From contig CASTMW010000021.1 in the NCBI GenBank assembly GCA_949450265.1, positions 1-16,112 on the forward strand: DNA of 16,112 nt. The letters run 5' to 3'. Below the pieces are notes generated by a model. The model had not been told where the DNA came from. It did no database searches and was given only the letters and a program-made list of their open reading frames with translations. Both the position numbers and the translations under genes were made by a program. The DNA comes from an uncultured Eggerthellaceae bacterium. Its GTDB lineage: Bacteria; Actinomycetota; Coriobacteriia; Coriobacteriales; Eggerthellaceae. This document shows positions 1-7,589 of this stretch, one piece after another (the first letter of the stretch is position 1; each line of letters starts with the position of its first letter).

Positions 1-95
1 TTGATCATCTTTTACCCTCAACAGCGGTTGAACTCTAGATCGTTGGTCCTGATGTCCGCATAGCATGAGAGAGCACAAGGATTTGGAGAGCAACA

Positions 96-2225
96 ATGGA
101 AGAGAAAAAGTCCTATGGTTGGACCGGTAAGATCCTTCGAGTGAACCTTACCGATGGAACCATTACCACATTCCCTACCGAGCCGTACAAGGACTATATC
201 GGCGGCATGGGTATTGCCAATAAGATCATGTTCGATGAAGTGCCCGCTGGCACCGACCCTTTGTCCGAGGAGAATAAAGTGGTCTTCGCTGTCGGTCCCC
301 TGACGGCATCCGGCGTGCCCCTCGCTGGGCGCACCACCATCGCCTCGCTGTCCACATTCACGAAGGACCATCAGATCATCGATGCGCACTGCGGCGGCAT
401 GCTGGGCGCACGCATCAAGCAAGCTGGCTATGATGGCATCGTGATCGAGGGCAAAGCCGCGAAGCCGGTGTATGTGATGGTGGACAACGATAAGGTAACC
501 ATCAAGTCGGCAGATGGGCTGTGGGGCCTCGGTACGCGCGCCACCACCGAAGCGCTCAGCCGCCGCGAGGGGCTCGACACTGTCGTGGCCACCATCGGAC
601 CTGCAGGCGAGAACCTGCTCCCCTACGCGTGCATCATCAATTCCCGAAACCATTCCGCAGGTGCGGGCACAGGTACGGTGCTCGGCTCAAAGAATATGAA
701 GGCGCTCGTGGTGCGCGGCACCGGTACGGTGAACGTGGCCGACCCACAAGAAGTGGCCGATCTGTCCGATTACATGCTGCGTGAGATCATCGGCTCGAAC
801 AACAACCACGTCGTGCCCTCCACCCAACAGGAATGGGCGCAATACTACGATAAGGGGTCGCGCTGGACTGCGCGCAACGGCCTGTATTGGGCGCTGGCAG
901 AAGGTGGCCCCATCGAAACGGGCGAACCGAAGCCCGGCAACATCAACACCGTTGGCTATCGCTGCATGAAATCAACCAAGGACGATGGACCAGCCGCAGA
1001 AAAATACACCATCAAGATGGATGGATGCCACAGCTGTCCCATCCATTGCTACTCCGACATGAACGTGCCGCCAAGCGAAGAGCATGGTGGATACGCCACT
1101 ACGGGCAACACCTGCGTACCAAACTTCCCGTTCAAGTACATGATCAAGATCCTAGGCACCGACGTGAAGGATGATTCAGAAGATAGCCTGGTCTGGAACC
1201 AAGTGATCGGATCGGTCATGGACGATCTAGGCATGTGGTGCAATTATGCCCAGCTCTATCGCGATATCGCTCATTGCGTCAGTGCGGGCGTCTTCGAGCG
1301 TGTGCTACCACCAGAGGAATACGCCGAGTTCGATTGGAGCAAGTTCTACACAAACGATCCATCCATCATGCCTCCCCTGCTACGTAAGATAGCCCAGAAC
1401 GATTCCGAGATAGCCCAGATCGGGCACGGCACGTATGTCTGGACGCAGCGCTGGAACGATATGGAATGGAACGATACCACCGCATCGTGCATGATCAGCC
1501 CTCGCGGATGGCCGGTCCATCATGCTCATGAGTGCTTCGGGCAAGTGGGGCTCCTCTATAACTGCCTGTTCAATCGCGATGACATGATCCACTCCGCCGT
1601 TAATTTCCAAGGGTGCGGGCTACCCTTCGAACTGAAGCAAGCTATCGCTGCTGAAGTGTGGGGCGGCGCGGACGCCATCGACATGGACATGGCCTACACT
1701 CCCATGAACGAGCACAAGGCGAACTTCACCTGGTGGTCGGTGGTGACCGACGTGCTGCATGACTCGCTCACGCTGTGCAACTGGGTATGGCCGATGACCG
1801 TCTCGCCAGTAGAAGCGCGCGATTACCGCGGCGATCTGGACTTGGAAGCGAAGTTCTTTAAAGCGGTGACCGGCAAGGATGTGACCACAGAGGAACTCTA
1901 TAAGGCTGGCGCCAAGATCATGACGCTCCAACGTGCCAATACCGCACGCGGCATGACCGACGCAGCTGGAAACATGGGAACGAACGACTTCCGCACCTAT
2001 CATGACGGTGTGACCGAATGGCCCTTCACGAAGGATCCGGACAAGGCGCCATTCACAGAAGGCACCGACAAGATGGAGAAGCAGGATTACCAGACTGGTC
2101 TGACCATGCTGTATCGCACATTCGGATGGGACGAGCAGCTCGGGTGTCCCACAGCAGCATGCTTGGACGAATACGACATGCCCGACGTGAAAGAGGAATT
2201 GGCAGCTCTGGGGCTCCTTCCCTAA
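96..2225 (+). CDS. Aldehyde:ferredoxin oxidoreductase (AOR) family tungsten/molybdenum enzyme
   Basis: 709 aa, about 100 residues longer than classical archaeal AOR. Family members hold W or Mo on two pterins plus one 4Fe-4S cluster and carry out low-potential redox chemistry in the cytoplasm, usually with ferredoxin. Seen here: the N-terminal AOR fold (GWTGKILRVNLTDG at 8-21, AGRTTIAS near 77, AGYDGIVIEG near 110) and SAGAGTGTVLGSKNMKA near 187. The cluster ligands are Cys311, Cys314 and Cys318 (CxxCxxxC), with Cys561 in DSLTLC as the fourth ligand and second pterin loop. The first pterin loop reads DDLGMW (376-381) where classical enzymes have DxxGLD. The acidic EYE segment of classical AOR appears as GGYAT (331-335), so aldehydes may not be the substrate. 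The start follows GGAGAG five bases upstream. No convincing promoter lies in bases 1-95, so it may continue an operon from outside the window. The family call is firm; the substrate is unknown. Confidence 0.93.
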   Translation: MEEKKSYGWTGKILRVNLTDGTITTFPTEPYKDYIGGMGIANKIMFDEVPAGTDPLSEENKVVFAVGPLTASGVPLAGRTTIASLSTFTKDHQIIDAHCGGMLGARIKQAGYDGIVIEGKAAKPVYVMVDNDKVTIKSADGLWGLGTRATTEALSRREGLDTVVATIGPAGENLLPYACIINSRNHSAGAGTGTVLGSKNMKALVVRGTGTVNVADPQEVADLSDYMLREIIGSNNNHVVPSTQQEWAQYYDKGSRWTARNGLYWALAEGGPIETGEPKPGNINTVGYRCMKSTKDDGPAAEKYTIKMDGCHSCPIHCYSDMNVPPSEEHGGYATTGNTCVPNFPFKYMIKILGTDVKDDSEDSLVWNQVIGSVMDDLGMWCNYAQLYRDIAHCVSAGVFERVLPPEEYAEFDWSKFYTNDPSIMPPLLRKIAQNDSEIAQIGHGTYVWTQRWNDMEWNDTTASCMISPRGWPVHHAHECFGQVGLLYNCLFNRDDMIHSAVNFQGCGLPFELKQAIAAEVWGGADAIDMDMAYTPMNEHKANFTWWSVVTDVLHDSLTLCNWVWPMTVSPVEARDYRGDLDLEAKFFKAVTGKDVTTEELYKAGAKIMTLQRANTARGMTDAAGNMGTNDFRTYHDGVTEWPFTKDPDKAPFTEGTDKMEKQDYQTGLTMLYRTFGWDEQLGCPTAACLDEYDMPDVKEELAALGLLP

Positions 2226-2304
2226 CTCCCCGCTTCTCTCGATTGAACGGTATGCCCCTGTGGTGATCCCTAACGACGCAATGAAGGCGCACAAGGCATA
2301 GACG

Positions 2305-2339
2305 ATGCGGCCCACACGAACGACCGATGTGGGCCGCAT
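2305..2339. terminator. Bidirectional stem-loop between convergent genes
   Basis: ATGCGGCCCACA at 2305-2316 and TGTGGGCCGCAT at 2328-2339 form a perfect 12-bp stem with an 11-base loop. It sits between the stop codons of two convergent genes, as expected of a shared terminator. Neither side has a clear U-run, so the mode of termination is inferred from position and stem strength. Confidence 0.65.
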
Positions 2340-2380
2340 GGACAAAGGGCTTGACCAGCAAAACGCTCAAGAGTATAGGG

Positions 2381-3868
2381 CTAGACGTTGCGGTAGCGCT
2401 CCACTGATTCCCATTCCGCAAGTGAACGTGCGTGATCGTGCCCAAGATGGTCGGTCGAGTAGTAGTAGACATCCCCGTTGCTCGCAATGGTTCGGCAGAT
2501 ATCTGCGAATGCATCTTGTGCCTGCACCACATCCCACACCGCTTCTACAGAGGCGGCATCCATATCGAATGGATGGTTCGCCAAGCTGTCTTGCGCGAGC
2601 GGACGCGGATAGACGCGCGACTCCTCGCGCACGCAATAGGCAAAGGTGGTCACCGGATCATCCTTGTCTGCAAGGTAGGCCCACATGGCGAATTCAGAGG
2701 TCATAGCAGTGCCGTCATAGAGATAGACCTCATCAGCATGGGCAAAGCGCCTGATACCGCGTGCATCAGGCGTACGGTGCGGCCGCGAAGCAGGATCGTC
2801 CGTTTCAGCCAGCATCAAGATGCCATCGACTTCAACGAGCCGATAGCCTTCCGGCGGTATGAGTTCGAAGTCATCATCGTCCGCAGCAGGTGCGATCGTA
2901 TCGAGCGCACGCTTCGTCTCAGGCATGACCGCTGGCGCGACAACCGTTTCGACAACCGTTTCGGGCGATGCTCCCACATTCGCGAATATCCTCGGAATGC
3001 CAACGCCTCGGTTTGCGAACGCCGAAGGTTCGCGCACACCCTCCGCCTGCTGCGGCACCGAATGCTTCCCGTCTGCTCTGTCCGTCTTCGTATCGGAAGT
3101 CGCCTCAACAGTATCCTCGATGCGATCGAGGATGGCTGCTTCGAACTCGGAGACGGTCAGCGAAGCGGGGGTCAGTTCGACCCAGTCCGCAGGCTTGGTC
3201 AATAAGCCCCGCATCGTACGTTGCCTGATAAGATCGAATGCGTCAGCGAGCGCGTCCTCTTCCTCGACAGCCTTACGCACCGCATCATCTTCCAATCGCG
3301 CATCAAGGCGTGATTGACGCAGCGAGCAATGTTCGGCCATGATGCATGAGATGGAATCCTCGTCGCACGGGACCGCTTCTTGCAGTTCCACCAGCGACGC
3401 GCCGTCACGCAAGAGGAAATCACCTACGAGCGCCTGGATCGCACACGCTGCGAAGTGCAGCGTGTTCACCTTTCCAGCGGGCACGCCATCTACGAAGGCT
3501 CGTATATCGTCAACGCCGATGCGCAGCGCCTCTTCCACGCCCTTGCCTTCGATGAGCAAGCAGGCCGCGCTAGCGCAGGCCGTCATAGCAAGGCAGCCAC
3601 GTGTCTTGAATCCCGCTGCCTCGATGATGCCCGTTTTTGGGTCGATGCGCGCGAACAACCGGCATGCGACTTCTCCGCGTTTCGATTTGCCCACCATACT
3701 CTGCGCATTGAAGCCCTCGGGCTGTCCAGAGTTGCGAAAGTCAGCGACAATCCTGAGCAGGGTCTCCGAATACGAGGTGACATCGTCACGCGCTTCGGTC
3801 TGATATACGTCAGGCGTACGCAAGAGCACACGATCTTCGGGTTCGATGTAGATGTTCCGTTCAGCCAT
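2381..3868 (-). CDS. Protein with IscU/NifU-like N-terminal domain and long unassigned C-terminal region
   Basis: 495 aa from the chosen ATG (MAERN), which has AGGAG at 3875-3879 six bases upstream; an in-frame ATG ten codons earlier lacks this spacing. Residues 32-152 resemble the Fe-S scaffold IscU/NifU-N: YSETLLRI, GIIEAAGFKTRGC (80-92) and DIRAF..VPAGK (121-133). Of the three scaffold cysteines only the middle one (Cys92) is in place. The first aligns with Arg64/Gly65, with Cys69 nearby, and the third with Thr136, with Cys142 six residues later. A further cysteine group lies at 168, 175 and 181. Residues 250-330 look disordered (acidic, Ala/Val-rich). Residues 333-495 form a separate domain rich in aromatic and acidic residues (FELIPPEGY, VYYYSTDHLGHDH) that I do not recognise. 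It converges on the AOR gene, so a role in Fe-S handling for that enzyme is possible but unproven. Confidence 0.8.
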   Translation of the reverse strand: MAERNIYIEPEDRVLLRTPDVYQTEARDDVTSYSETLLRIVADFRNSGQPEGFNAQSMVGKSKRGEVACRLFARIDPKTGIIEAAGFKTRGCLAMTACASAACLLIEGKGVEEALRIGVDDIRAFVDGVPAGKVNTLHFAACAIQALVGDFLLRDGASLVELQEAVPCDEDSISCIMAEHCSLRQSRLDARLEDDAVRKAVEEEDALADAFDLIRQRTMRGLLTKPADWVELTPASLTVSEFEAAILDRIEDTVEATSDTKTDRADGKHSVPQQAEGVREPSAFANRGVGIPRIFANVGASPETVVETVVAPAVMPETKRALDTIAPAADDDDFELIPPEGYRLVEVDGILMLAETDDPASRPHRTPDARGIRRFAHADEVYLYDGTAMTSEFAMWAYLADKDDPVTTFAYCVREESRVYPRPLAQDSLANHPFDMDAASVEAVWDVVQAQDAFADICRTIASNGDVYYYSTDHLGHDHARSLAEWESVERYRNV

Positions 3869-3924
3869 CGTCATCTCCTCACGCATCGGCACTAACACGA
3901 CCGGATCGGCCGCTGAACATGGAG

Positions 3925-3938
3925 TGATTATATAATCA
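3925..3938. promoter_or_regulatory. Palindrome carrying TATAAT on both strands between divergent genes
   Basis: TGATTATATAATCA is a perfect 14-bp palindrome in the 149-bp spacer between the IscU-like gene (-) and the MFS gene (+). Because of the symmetry it gives a consensus -10 box on each strand (3931-3936 on +, 3927-3932 on -). Transcripts would have leaders of roughly 75 and 50 bases. Neither direction has a recognisable -35 at 16-18 bp. It may be a shared activator-dependent promoter or an operator; TGAT/ATCA half-sites resemble FNR, but the spacer is 6 rather than 4 bases. Confidence 0.55.
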
Positions 3939-4017
3939 TAGCCATACTAGGATCGGTCAGCCGTGTGCAGTACCGGCGTACCGTGCCACGTTTGGTTGTT
4001 ACCGCAACAGGAGGAAC

Positions 4018-5334
4018 ATGGCAGGCATACCTAACAGCAGCAATAGCGCTCGCACGCACGAGCGTCTCTGGACGCCTGTCTTCGTCCTGATCGTTGCCTG
4101 CACGCTCTGCGGTTTCCTGGTCGGACAAGGGTTGAATGCCGGGACCTCGGTCTATCTTGAGCGCATCGGTGGATCGGTGGGCCTGGCTGGCATCGGCGCG
4201 CTCTGCTTCTCCGTTTCAGCAGCGGTGGCGCGCGTGGTGAGCGGGCCACTGATCGATACGCGCGGACGGCGCATCATCCTCTTATGGGGCGGAGCTTGCA
4301 TGCTGGTTGGCACCATAGGACCCCTTGTTGCGAATACCAGTGCCGTATTCGTGGCATGGCGCGTACTGCAAGGCGTGGGCTTCTCAGCGGTCACCACCGC
4401 ATCGGCAACCGCCGCAGCTGATGTGCTGCCCGCTTCGCGCCTTGGCGAGGGCATCGGGTATTACGGACTGGGGCAAGCGATCTCCATGTCCATCGGTCCG
4501 GCGCTTGCCATCTTCTTGGTCTCCACCGACCCGCCTTCAAACTTCTATGTGGGTACGGCGGTATGCTCAGCCCTGGTCGTCGTGCTCGCATTAGCCATTC
4601 GCTACGAGAAGCGCCCGCAGCTGCTACCACCATCCTCAGCGTATCATGTGCGCTGGCATGAGGGCACCCTTGGGAAGCGCGGGGTCGAAGCGGCCCAGGC
4701 CACCGAGGCAGCCAAGCTCACCGGCATCCGCCGCATGCTCGACAGCATCTTCGAACCCGGAGCCATCCCCGCCACCATCACCATTGTCTTCATGAGCGGA
4801 GCCTTCGCGTTCAATATCTTCTATATGGGCGTCTTCGGGAACCATCTTGGTGTAGCGAATCCGGGCATCTACTATACCGGAACCGCTCTGGTCATGATCG
4901 TCGTGCGTCTGGCGTCGGGTCGCTTCATGAACAGCGCAGCCCCTCTTGCGATCATGGGAGTTGCGGTCGGCGGTGGACTTGTGGCGTACGGCATGCTCTT
5001 CGCATGCTCGCTCGGTCAGCTCGGTCCGGCCACACCGCTCGCGTTCTATGCGGCCAGCATACCGTTCGGCCTTTGCATGGGACTTGGCATTCCCATCAAT
5101 CAGACCATCGCCGTGCAGCTGAGTCCTCCTGCTCGCTGGGGTGCAGCGAACGCGCTCTTCATGCTGGGCATCGATATCGGAAACGGCCTCTTGGCAACGA
5201 TGTGGGGTGCGCTTGCAGAAACCGTTGGTTTCTCCGTTACCATCGCCTGCGTGCTGGTACTGCTCGTTCTGTCGTTTGCCATCGCGTGGTTCGCCTATCC
5301 CGATCATGGAAGGCGTCCGACCCCTGAAAGCTAA
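4018..5334 (+). CDS. Major facilitator superfamily transporter
   Basis: 438 aa, normal for a 12-helix MFS carrier in the cytoplasmic membrane, using an ion gradient to move a small solute. Seen: helix 1 near residues 20-41; the cytoplasmic loop 2-3 motif GPLIDTRGRR (76-85, the DxxGRR core of MFS motif A); RLGEGIGYYGLGQ (141-153) and IGPALAIF (159-166), typical of the helix 5 region in drug-exporter-like members. A charged central loop spans about 196-245. The second half has RLASGRF (297-303) and RWGAANALFMLGIDIGNG (373-390). AGGAGG at 4009-4014 precedes the start by only three bases. The gene is divergent from the IscU-like gene and shares its palindromic promoter region. The substrate cannot be read from sequence; an efflux role is more likely than uptake because of the GEGIGYYG-type motif. 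Confidence 0.9.
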   Translation: MAGIPNSSNSARTHERLWTPVFVLIVACTLCGFLVGQGLNAGTSVYLERIGGSVGLAGIGALCFSVSAAVARVVSGPLIDTRGRRIILLWGGACMLVGTIGPLVANTSAVFVAWRVLQGVGFSAVTTASATAAADVLPASRLGEGIGYYGLGQAISMSIGPALAIFLVSTDPPSNFYVGTAVCSALVVVLALAIRYEKRPQLLPPSSAYHVRWHEGTLGKRGVEAAQATEAAKLTGIRRMLDSIFEPGAIPATITIVFMSGAFAFNIFYMGVFGNHLGVANPGIYYTGTALVMIVVRLASGRFMNSAAPLAIMGVAVGGGLVAYGMLFACSLGQLGPATPLAFYAASIPFGLCMGLGIPINQTIAVQLSPPARWGAANALFMLGIDIGNGLLATMWGALAETVGFSVTIACVLVLLVLSFAIAWFAYPDHGRRPTPES

Positions 5335-5364
5335 GGCGCTGAACGATGGTCGTCGCCCAGCGCC
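5335..5364. terminator. Possible stem-loop after the MFS stop codon
   Basis: GGCGCTG directly after the TAA (5335-5341) pairs with CAGCGCC (5358-5364) around a 16-base loop that itself contains ACGA/TCGT. It lies in the 84-bp gap between two convergent genes. No U-run follows, and a second weak pair, GCACC/GGTGC (5396-5417), lies nearer the other gene, so this is a tentative call. Confidence 0.35.
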
Positions 5365-5418
5365 CATTCATAGGAGAGCATCTCGTCGTGGTTGAGCACC
5401 TCTTCGTAACAGGGTGCC

Positions 5419-6612
5419 CTACTCGCGCTTCACTGGATCATCGCACGAAGCGTCGCGCGCACTGCTAGGAGCATTACATTCAGCTTCCACCTCAACAGCG
5501 ATGCCGCTCGGACCCTCAGCTGCGGCCACATAGGCATACCCGACGGTGCCTTCGACGGGCAGCGCATTGTAGGCCACCATCTCGGCGATCTCGGCCGGCG
5601 TGGCGCTCTTGGGCATCGTAGCCAGCAGGTACGTGGTATCAGCACGGCGCGCCATGGCCTCGCGGAAGTCCTTCGTGCCCACGAACACCTCGTGCTTGTA
5701 CGGATTCACGCCCAGCTTCTTCGAGCGATAGACGATGTAGGCCAGCGCCGCCACGTTCGCGAACAGCGCGATCAGCGACACCACCGTGTTGACCGCCGGA
5801 TCGTTCACTGACTGCGCGGCGAACACGGAATCGTTGGCAAACATGGGTACCATCTGGCAGAACATGCACCACATGGACAGCGTGAACGCGCGGTTCTGGA
5901 TCCAGCCGCCCTTGTTCCAGATGAGTCCCGCGATGGTGGGCGCCAAGAGCAGCGCGATGCCGCAATACCACGAATGCGTAGGCAGGCAGTTGTAGGTGTA
6001 GCAGAAGTTCCACAGGTCATACGCGATGATGAAGACCCAGGTCATATCAGGCCACAGCATGTCCTGGCGCTTCTTTGAAATGTAGATGCCGAACCACCCG
6101 GTCATGCACGCGATGTTCAACAGGCCCGCAACGCCATTGAAGACGTTATGCCAACCGCCATTGAGCAGCACGCCTTCGGTGGAGACCCAGGTGGTCCCCC
6201 ATGCGCGGATGGCACTCTCGAAGTCGCTGACCACCGCGATCAGGATGTTGATGGCCACGATCACGAACGGAAACGCTTTGAACCAATGCGAGCGTCCCAC
6301 CTTGCCCCAGCTGTACTTGATCATCATGAAGCCGATGCAGCCGGCGGTGGCGGCGTACACCTTCGCATAATGGAACCAGCTGTTCATGTCAGTGTGCGTG
6401 GGGTTCGTAAGCGCCCATTCCGCGCCCATGGCTGCGCCGATCTCGACAGCTAGACAATACACCGTCATGGCACCGCACACGCCGAAGAACATGAAGATGC
6501 CGCCGCCCTTCGTCCGTCGGGCGACCTCGTTCAAAAGGATCAGCGCTACAAGCACCATCACCAATCCCGACCATTGGTATAGGGCATTGGGCCCATATAC
6601 GTCGAACAACAT
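5419..6612 (-). CDS. Polytopic membrane protein of unknown function, partner of TetR regulator
   Basis: 397 aa from ATG at 6612 (MLFDVYG), set by GGGAGG at 6619-6624 six bases upstream; a longer start at 6639 lacks such a site. About nine hydrophobic segments are visible between residues 10 and 300, for example GLVMVLVALILL, GIFMFFGVCGAMTVYCLAV, PFVIVAINILIAVV and VVSLIALFANVAALAYIV. The core is rich in Trp, Tyr and Cys (YDLWNFCYTYNC, GGWIQNRAF, MWCMFCQM). The tail, about 300-397, is soluble and ends in an acidic Ser/Ala-rich stretch. I think this matches the uncharacterised DUF5692 group, but that is from memory and unverified. No transporter or enzyme signature is visible. It follows the TetR gene after one base, with its ribosome site inside the end of that gene, so the two are probably translationally coupled and the TetR protein probably controls it. 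Confidence 0.82.
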   Translation of the reverse strand: MLFDVYGPNALYQWSGLVMVLVALILLNEVARRTKGGGIFMFFGVCGAMTVYCLAVEIGAAMGAEWALTNPTHTDMNSWFHYAKVYAATAGCIGFMMIKYSWGKVGRSHWFKAFPFVIVAINILIAVVSDFESAIRAWGTTWVSTEGVLLNGGWHNVFNGVAGLLNIACMTGWFGIYISKKRQDMLWPDMTWVFIIAYDLWNFCYTYNCLPTHSWYCGIALLLAPTIAGLIWNKGGWIQNRAFTLSMWCMFCQMVPMFANDSVFAAQSVNDPAVNTVVSLIALFANVAALAYIVYRSKKLGVNPYKHEVFVGTKDFREAMARRADTTYLLATMPKSATPAEIAEMVAYNALPVEGTVGYAYVAAAEGPSGIAVEVEAECNAPSSARDASCDDPVKRE

Positions 6613-6613
6613 C

Positions 6614-7231
6614 TCAGACCTCCCTCTTCTCGTATCCATCCATATGGAGCGTCTGCGCGATCACGTCGGCGATGACGGCATCGTCAGCGTCGGGGTGTTG
6701 GCGCAGATACCCGATCACACCCAATATCAGCACGTAGAACGTCTCATACAGGTGCTCGATCCTGATCGCGTGCAGCGCAGCGTAATCGCGCACGGTGGTA
6801 TCCATGATGTAGCGGGCCGCATGGTCGGCCACGCGATTGACGAACTCCAGATACAAGGCCGCATTCTCGCGCGAGGCCAGCGCAACGCGGAAGGAATCCT
6901 TCTCGAACAGACCGATACGCAGAAGACGCACGATGGTGCGCAGCGCGTGGTCGATGTCGCCTTCACGACGTCCTTCGTTCCAATGCTCCAGCGCCTCCAC
7001 GAAATCGTCGATGTAGGCATCGAGCACCGCAGAGGTCAGCGCATCCTTATCGGGGAAATAGTGGTAGAACAACGTGCGCGTCACGCCGATACGCGCTGTC
7101 ACGTCCATGATGGAGGTATGGGATAGCCCTTGCTGCTCGTACAGGTCGCGAGCCGCCTCGATGATCTGCTGGCGACGAGCATCGCTTCGGGAGGCAGCTT
7201 CGCTTCTCTGCTCGACATGTTCTCGCTTCAT
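6614..7231 (-). CDS. TetR/AcrR-family transcriptional regulator
   Basis: 205 aa, the usual size. Residues 20-67 are the N-terminal DNA-binding domain: RQQIIEAARDLYEQQGLS, then SIMDVTARIGV and the recognition helix TRTLFYHYFPDKDALTSAVL. Residues 70-205 are a helical ligand-binding and dimerisation region with no assignable ligand. The start has GGAGGGG just upstream. The stop codon is one base before the ATG of the membrane-protein gene, giving a two-gene unit. Two palindromic operators lie 43-83 bases upstream and the nearer one covers the predicted -35 box, which fits autorepression. The inducer is unknown; it may be the substrate of the membrane protein. Confidence 0.93.
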   Translation of the reverse strand: MKREHVEQRSEAASRSDARRQQIIEAARDLYEQQGLSHTSIMDVTARIGVTRTLFYHYFPDKDALTSAVLDAYIDDFVEALEHWNEGRREGDIDHALRTIVRLLRIGLFEKDSFRVALASRENAALYLEFVNRVADHAARYIMDTTVRDYAALHAIRIEHLYETFYVLILGVIGYLRQHPDADDAVIADVIAQTLHMDGYEKREV

Positions 7232-7261
7232 CGCCCCTCCGATCTCATCATTCGTTCGCAG

Positions 7262-7289
7262 GGTATCTCCGGAATTGACGATGCGTCAA
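7262..7289 (-). promoter_or_regulatory. Predicted promoter of the TetR/membrane-protein operon
   Basis: On the minus strand TTGACG (7284-7289) is a 5/6 match to the -35 consensus; GATACC (7262-7267) is a weak -10 at 16-bp spacing. Transcription would start near 7255, giving a leader of about 24 bases. The -35 lies inside operator 1, so a bound repressor would block polymerase. Confidence 0.5.
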
Positions 7290-7314
7290 TGAACAGAATT
7301 GACCATGCGTCAAT
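7274..7314. promoter_or_regulatory. Two tandem palindromic operators for the TetR regulator
   Basis: ATTGACG-ATG-CGTCAAT (7274-7290) is a perfect inverted repeat. ATTGACC-ATG-CGTCAAT (7298-7314) is the same site with one mismatch. Both sit in a 19-bp direct repeat beginning GA, with a 24-bp period. Size, symmetry and place just upstream of the tetR gene are those expected of TetR-family operators; assignment to this regulator is inference. Confidence 0.75.
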
Positions 7315-7364
7315 AACCGCGCGTTCCGTTACCGGCTCGTCATACGCAACGATACCGAAGACAT

Positions 7365-7401
7365 AAAAGGAATGACCCCAATGCGATACTGGGGTCATTC
7401 C
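7365..7401 (-). terminator. Rho-independent terminator downstream of the symporter gene
   Basis: GGAATGACCCCA (7369-7380) and TGGGGTCATTCC (7390-7401) form a perfect 12-bp stem with a 9-base loop. Read on the minus strand the stem is followed by TTTT (7368-7365). It isolates the symporter transcript from the TetR operon downstream. Confidence 0.85.
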
Positions 7402-7589
7402 ATGGATCATTCAAAAGTCCCTCTGTGCCGTCTGCTTCACCCTTACTCGAGGACCTTCATTCGGACCTCTGAGTCTCATTCGAGGTTTCGGCCTCGTTCA
7501 AGCCTTGGGACCTCGTTCGTCCTTCGTTCGTCTTTCCAGAAACCCGTCTGAATAGGCAAAGCAGCCTTCTCTGGTTCCAGCGAACAGGC
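7402..7589 (-). other. 188-bp noncoding 3' region with iterated TTCG/GGACCT words
   Basis: Between the symporter stop codon and its terminator there is no supportable gene. Bases 7450-7535 are repetitive: GGACCT recurs near 7451, 7464 and 7509, each followed within a short distance by TTCG, and CGAGG/CCTCG pairs at 7481-7496. This may be a long structured 3' leader to the terminator or eroded sequence. I see no conserved RNA family. Confidence 0.4.

Noticed and set aside
1620..2345. A 241-codon minus-strand frame opposite the AOR gene
   Set aside because: Composition is that of an antisense shadow and it runs through the terminator stem-loop.
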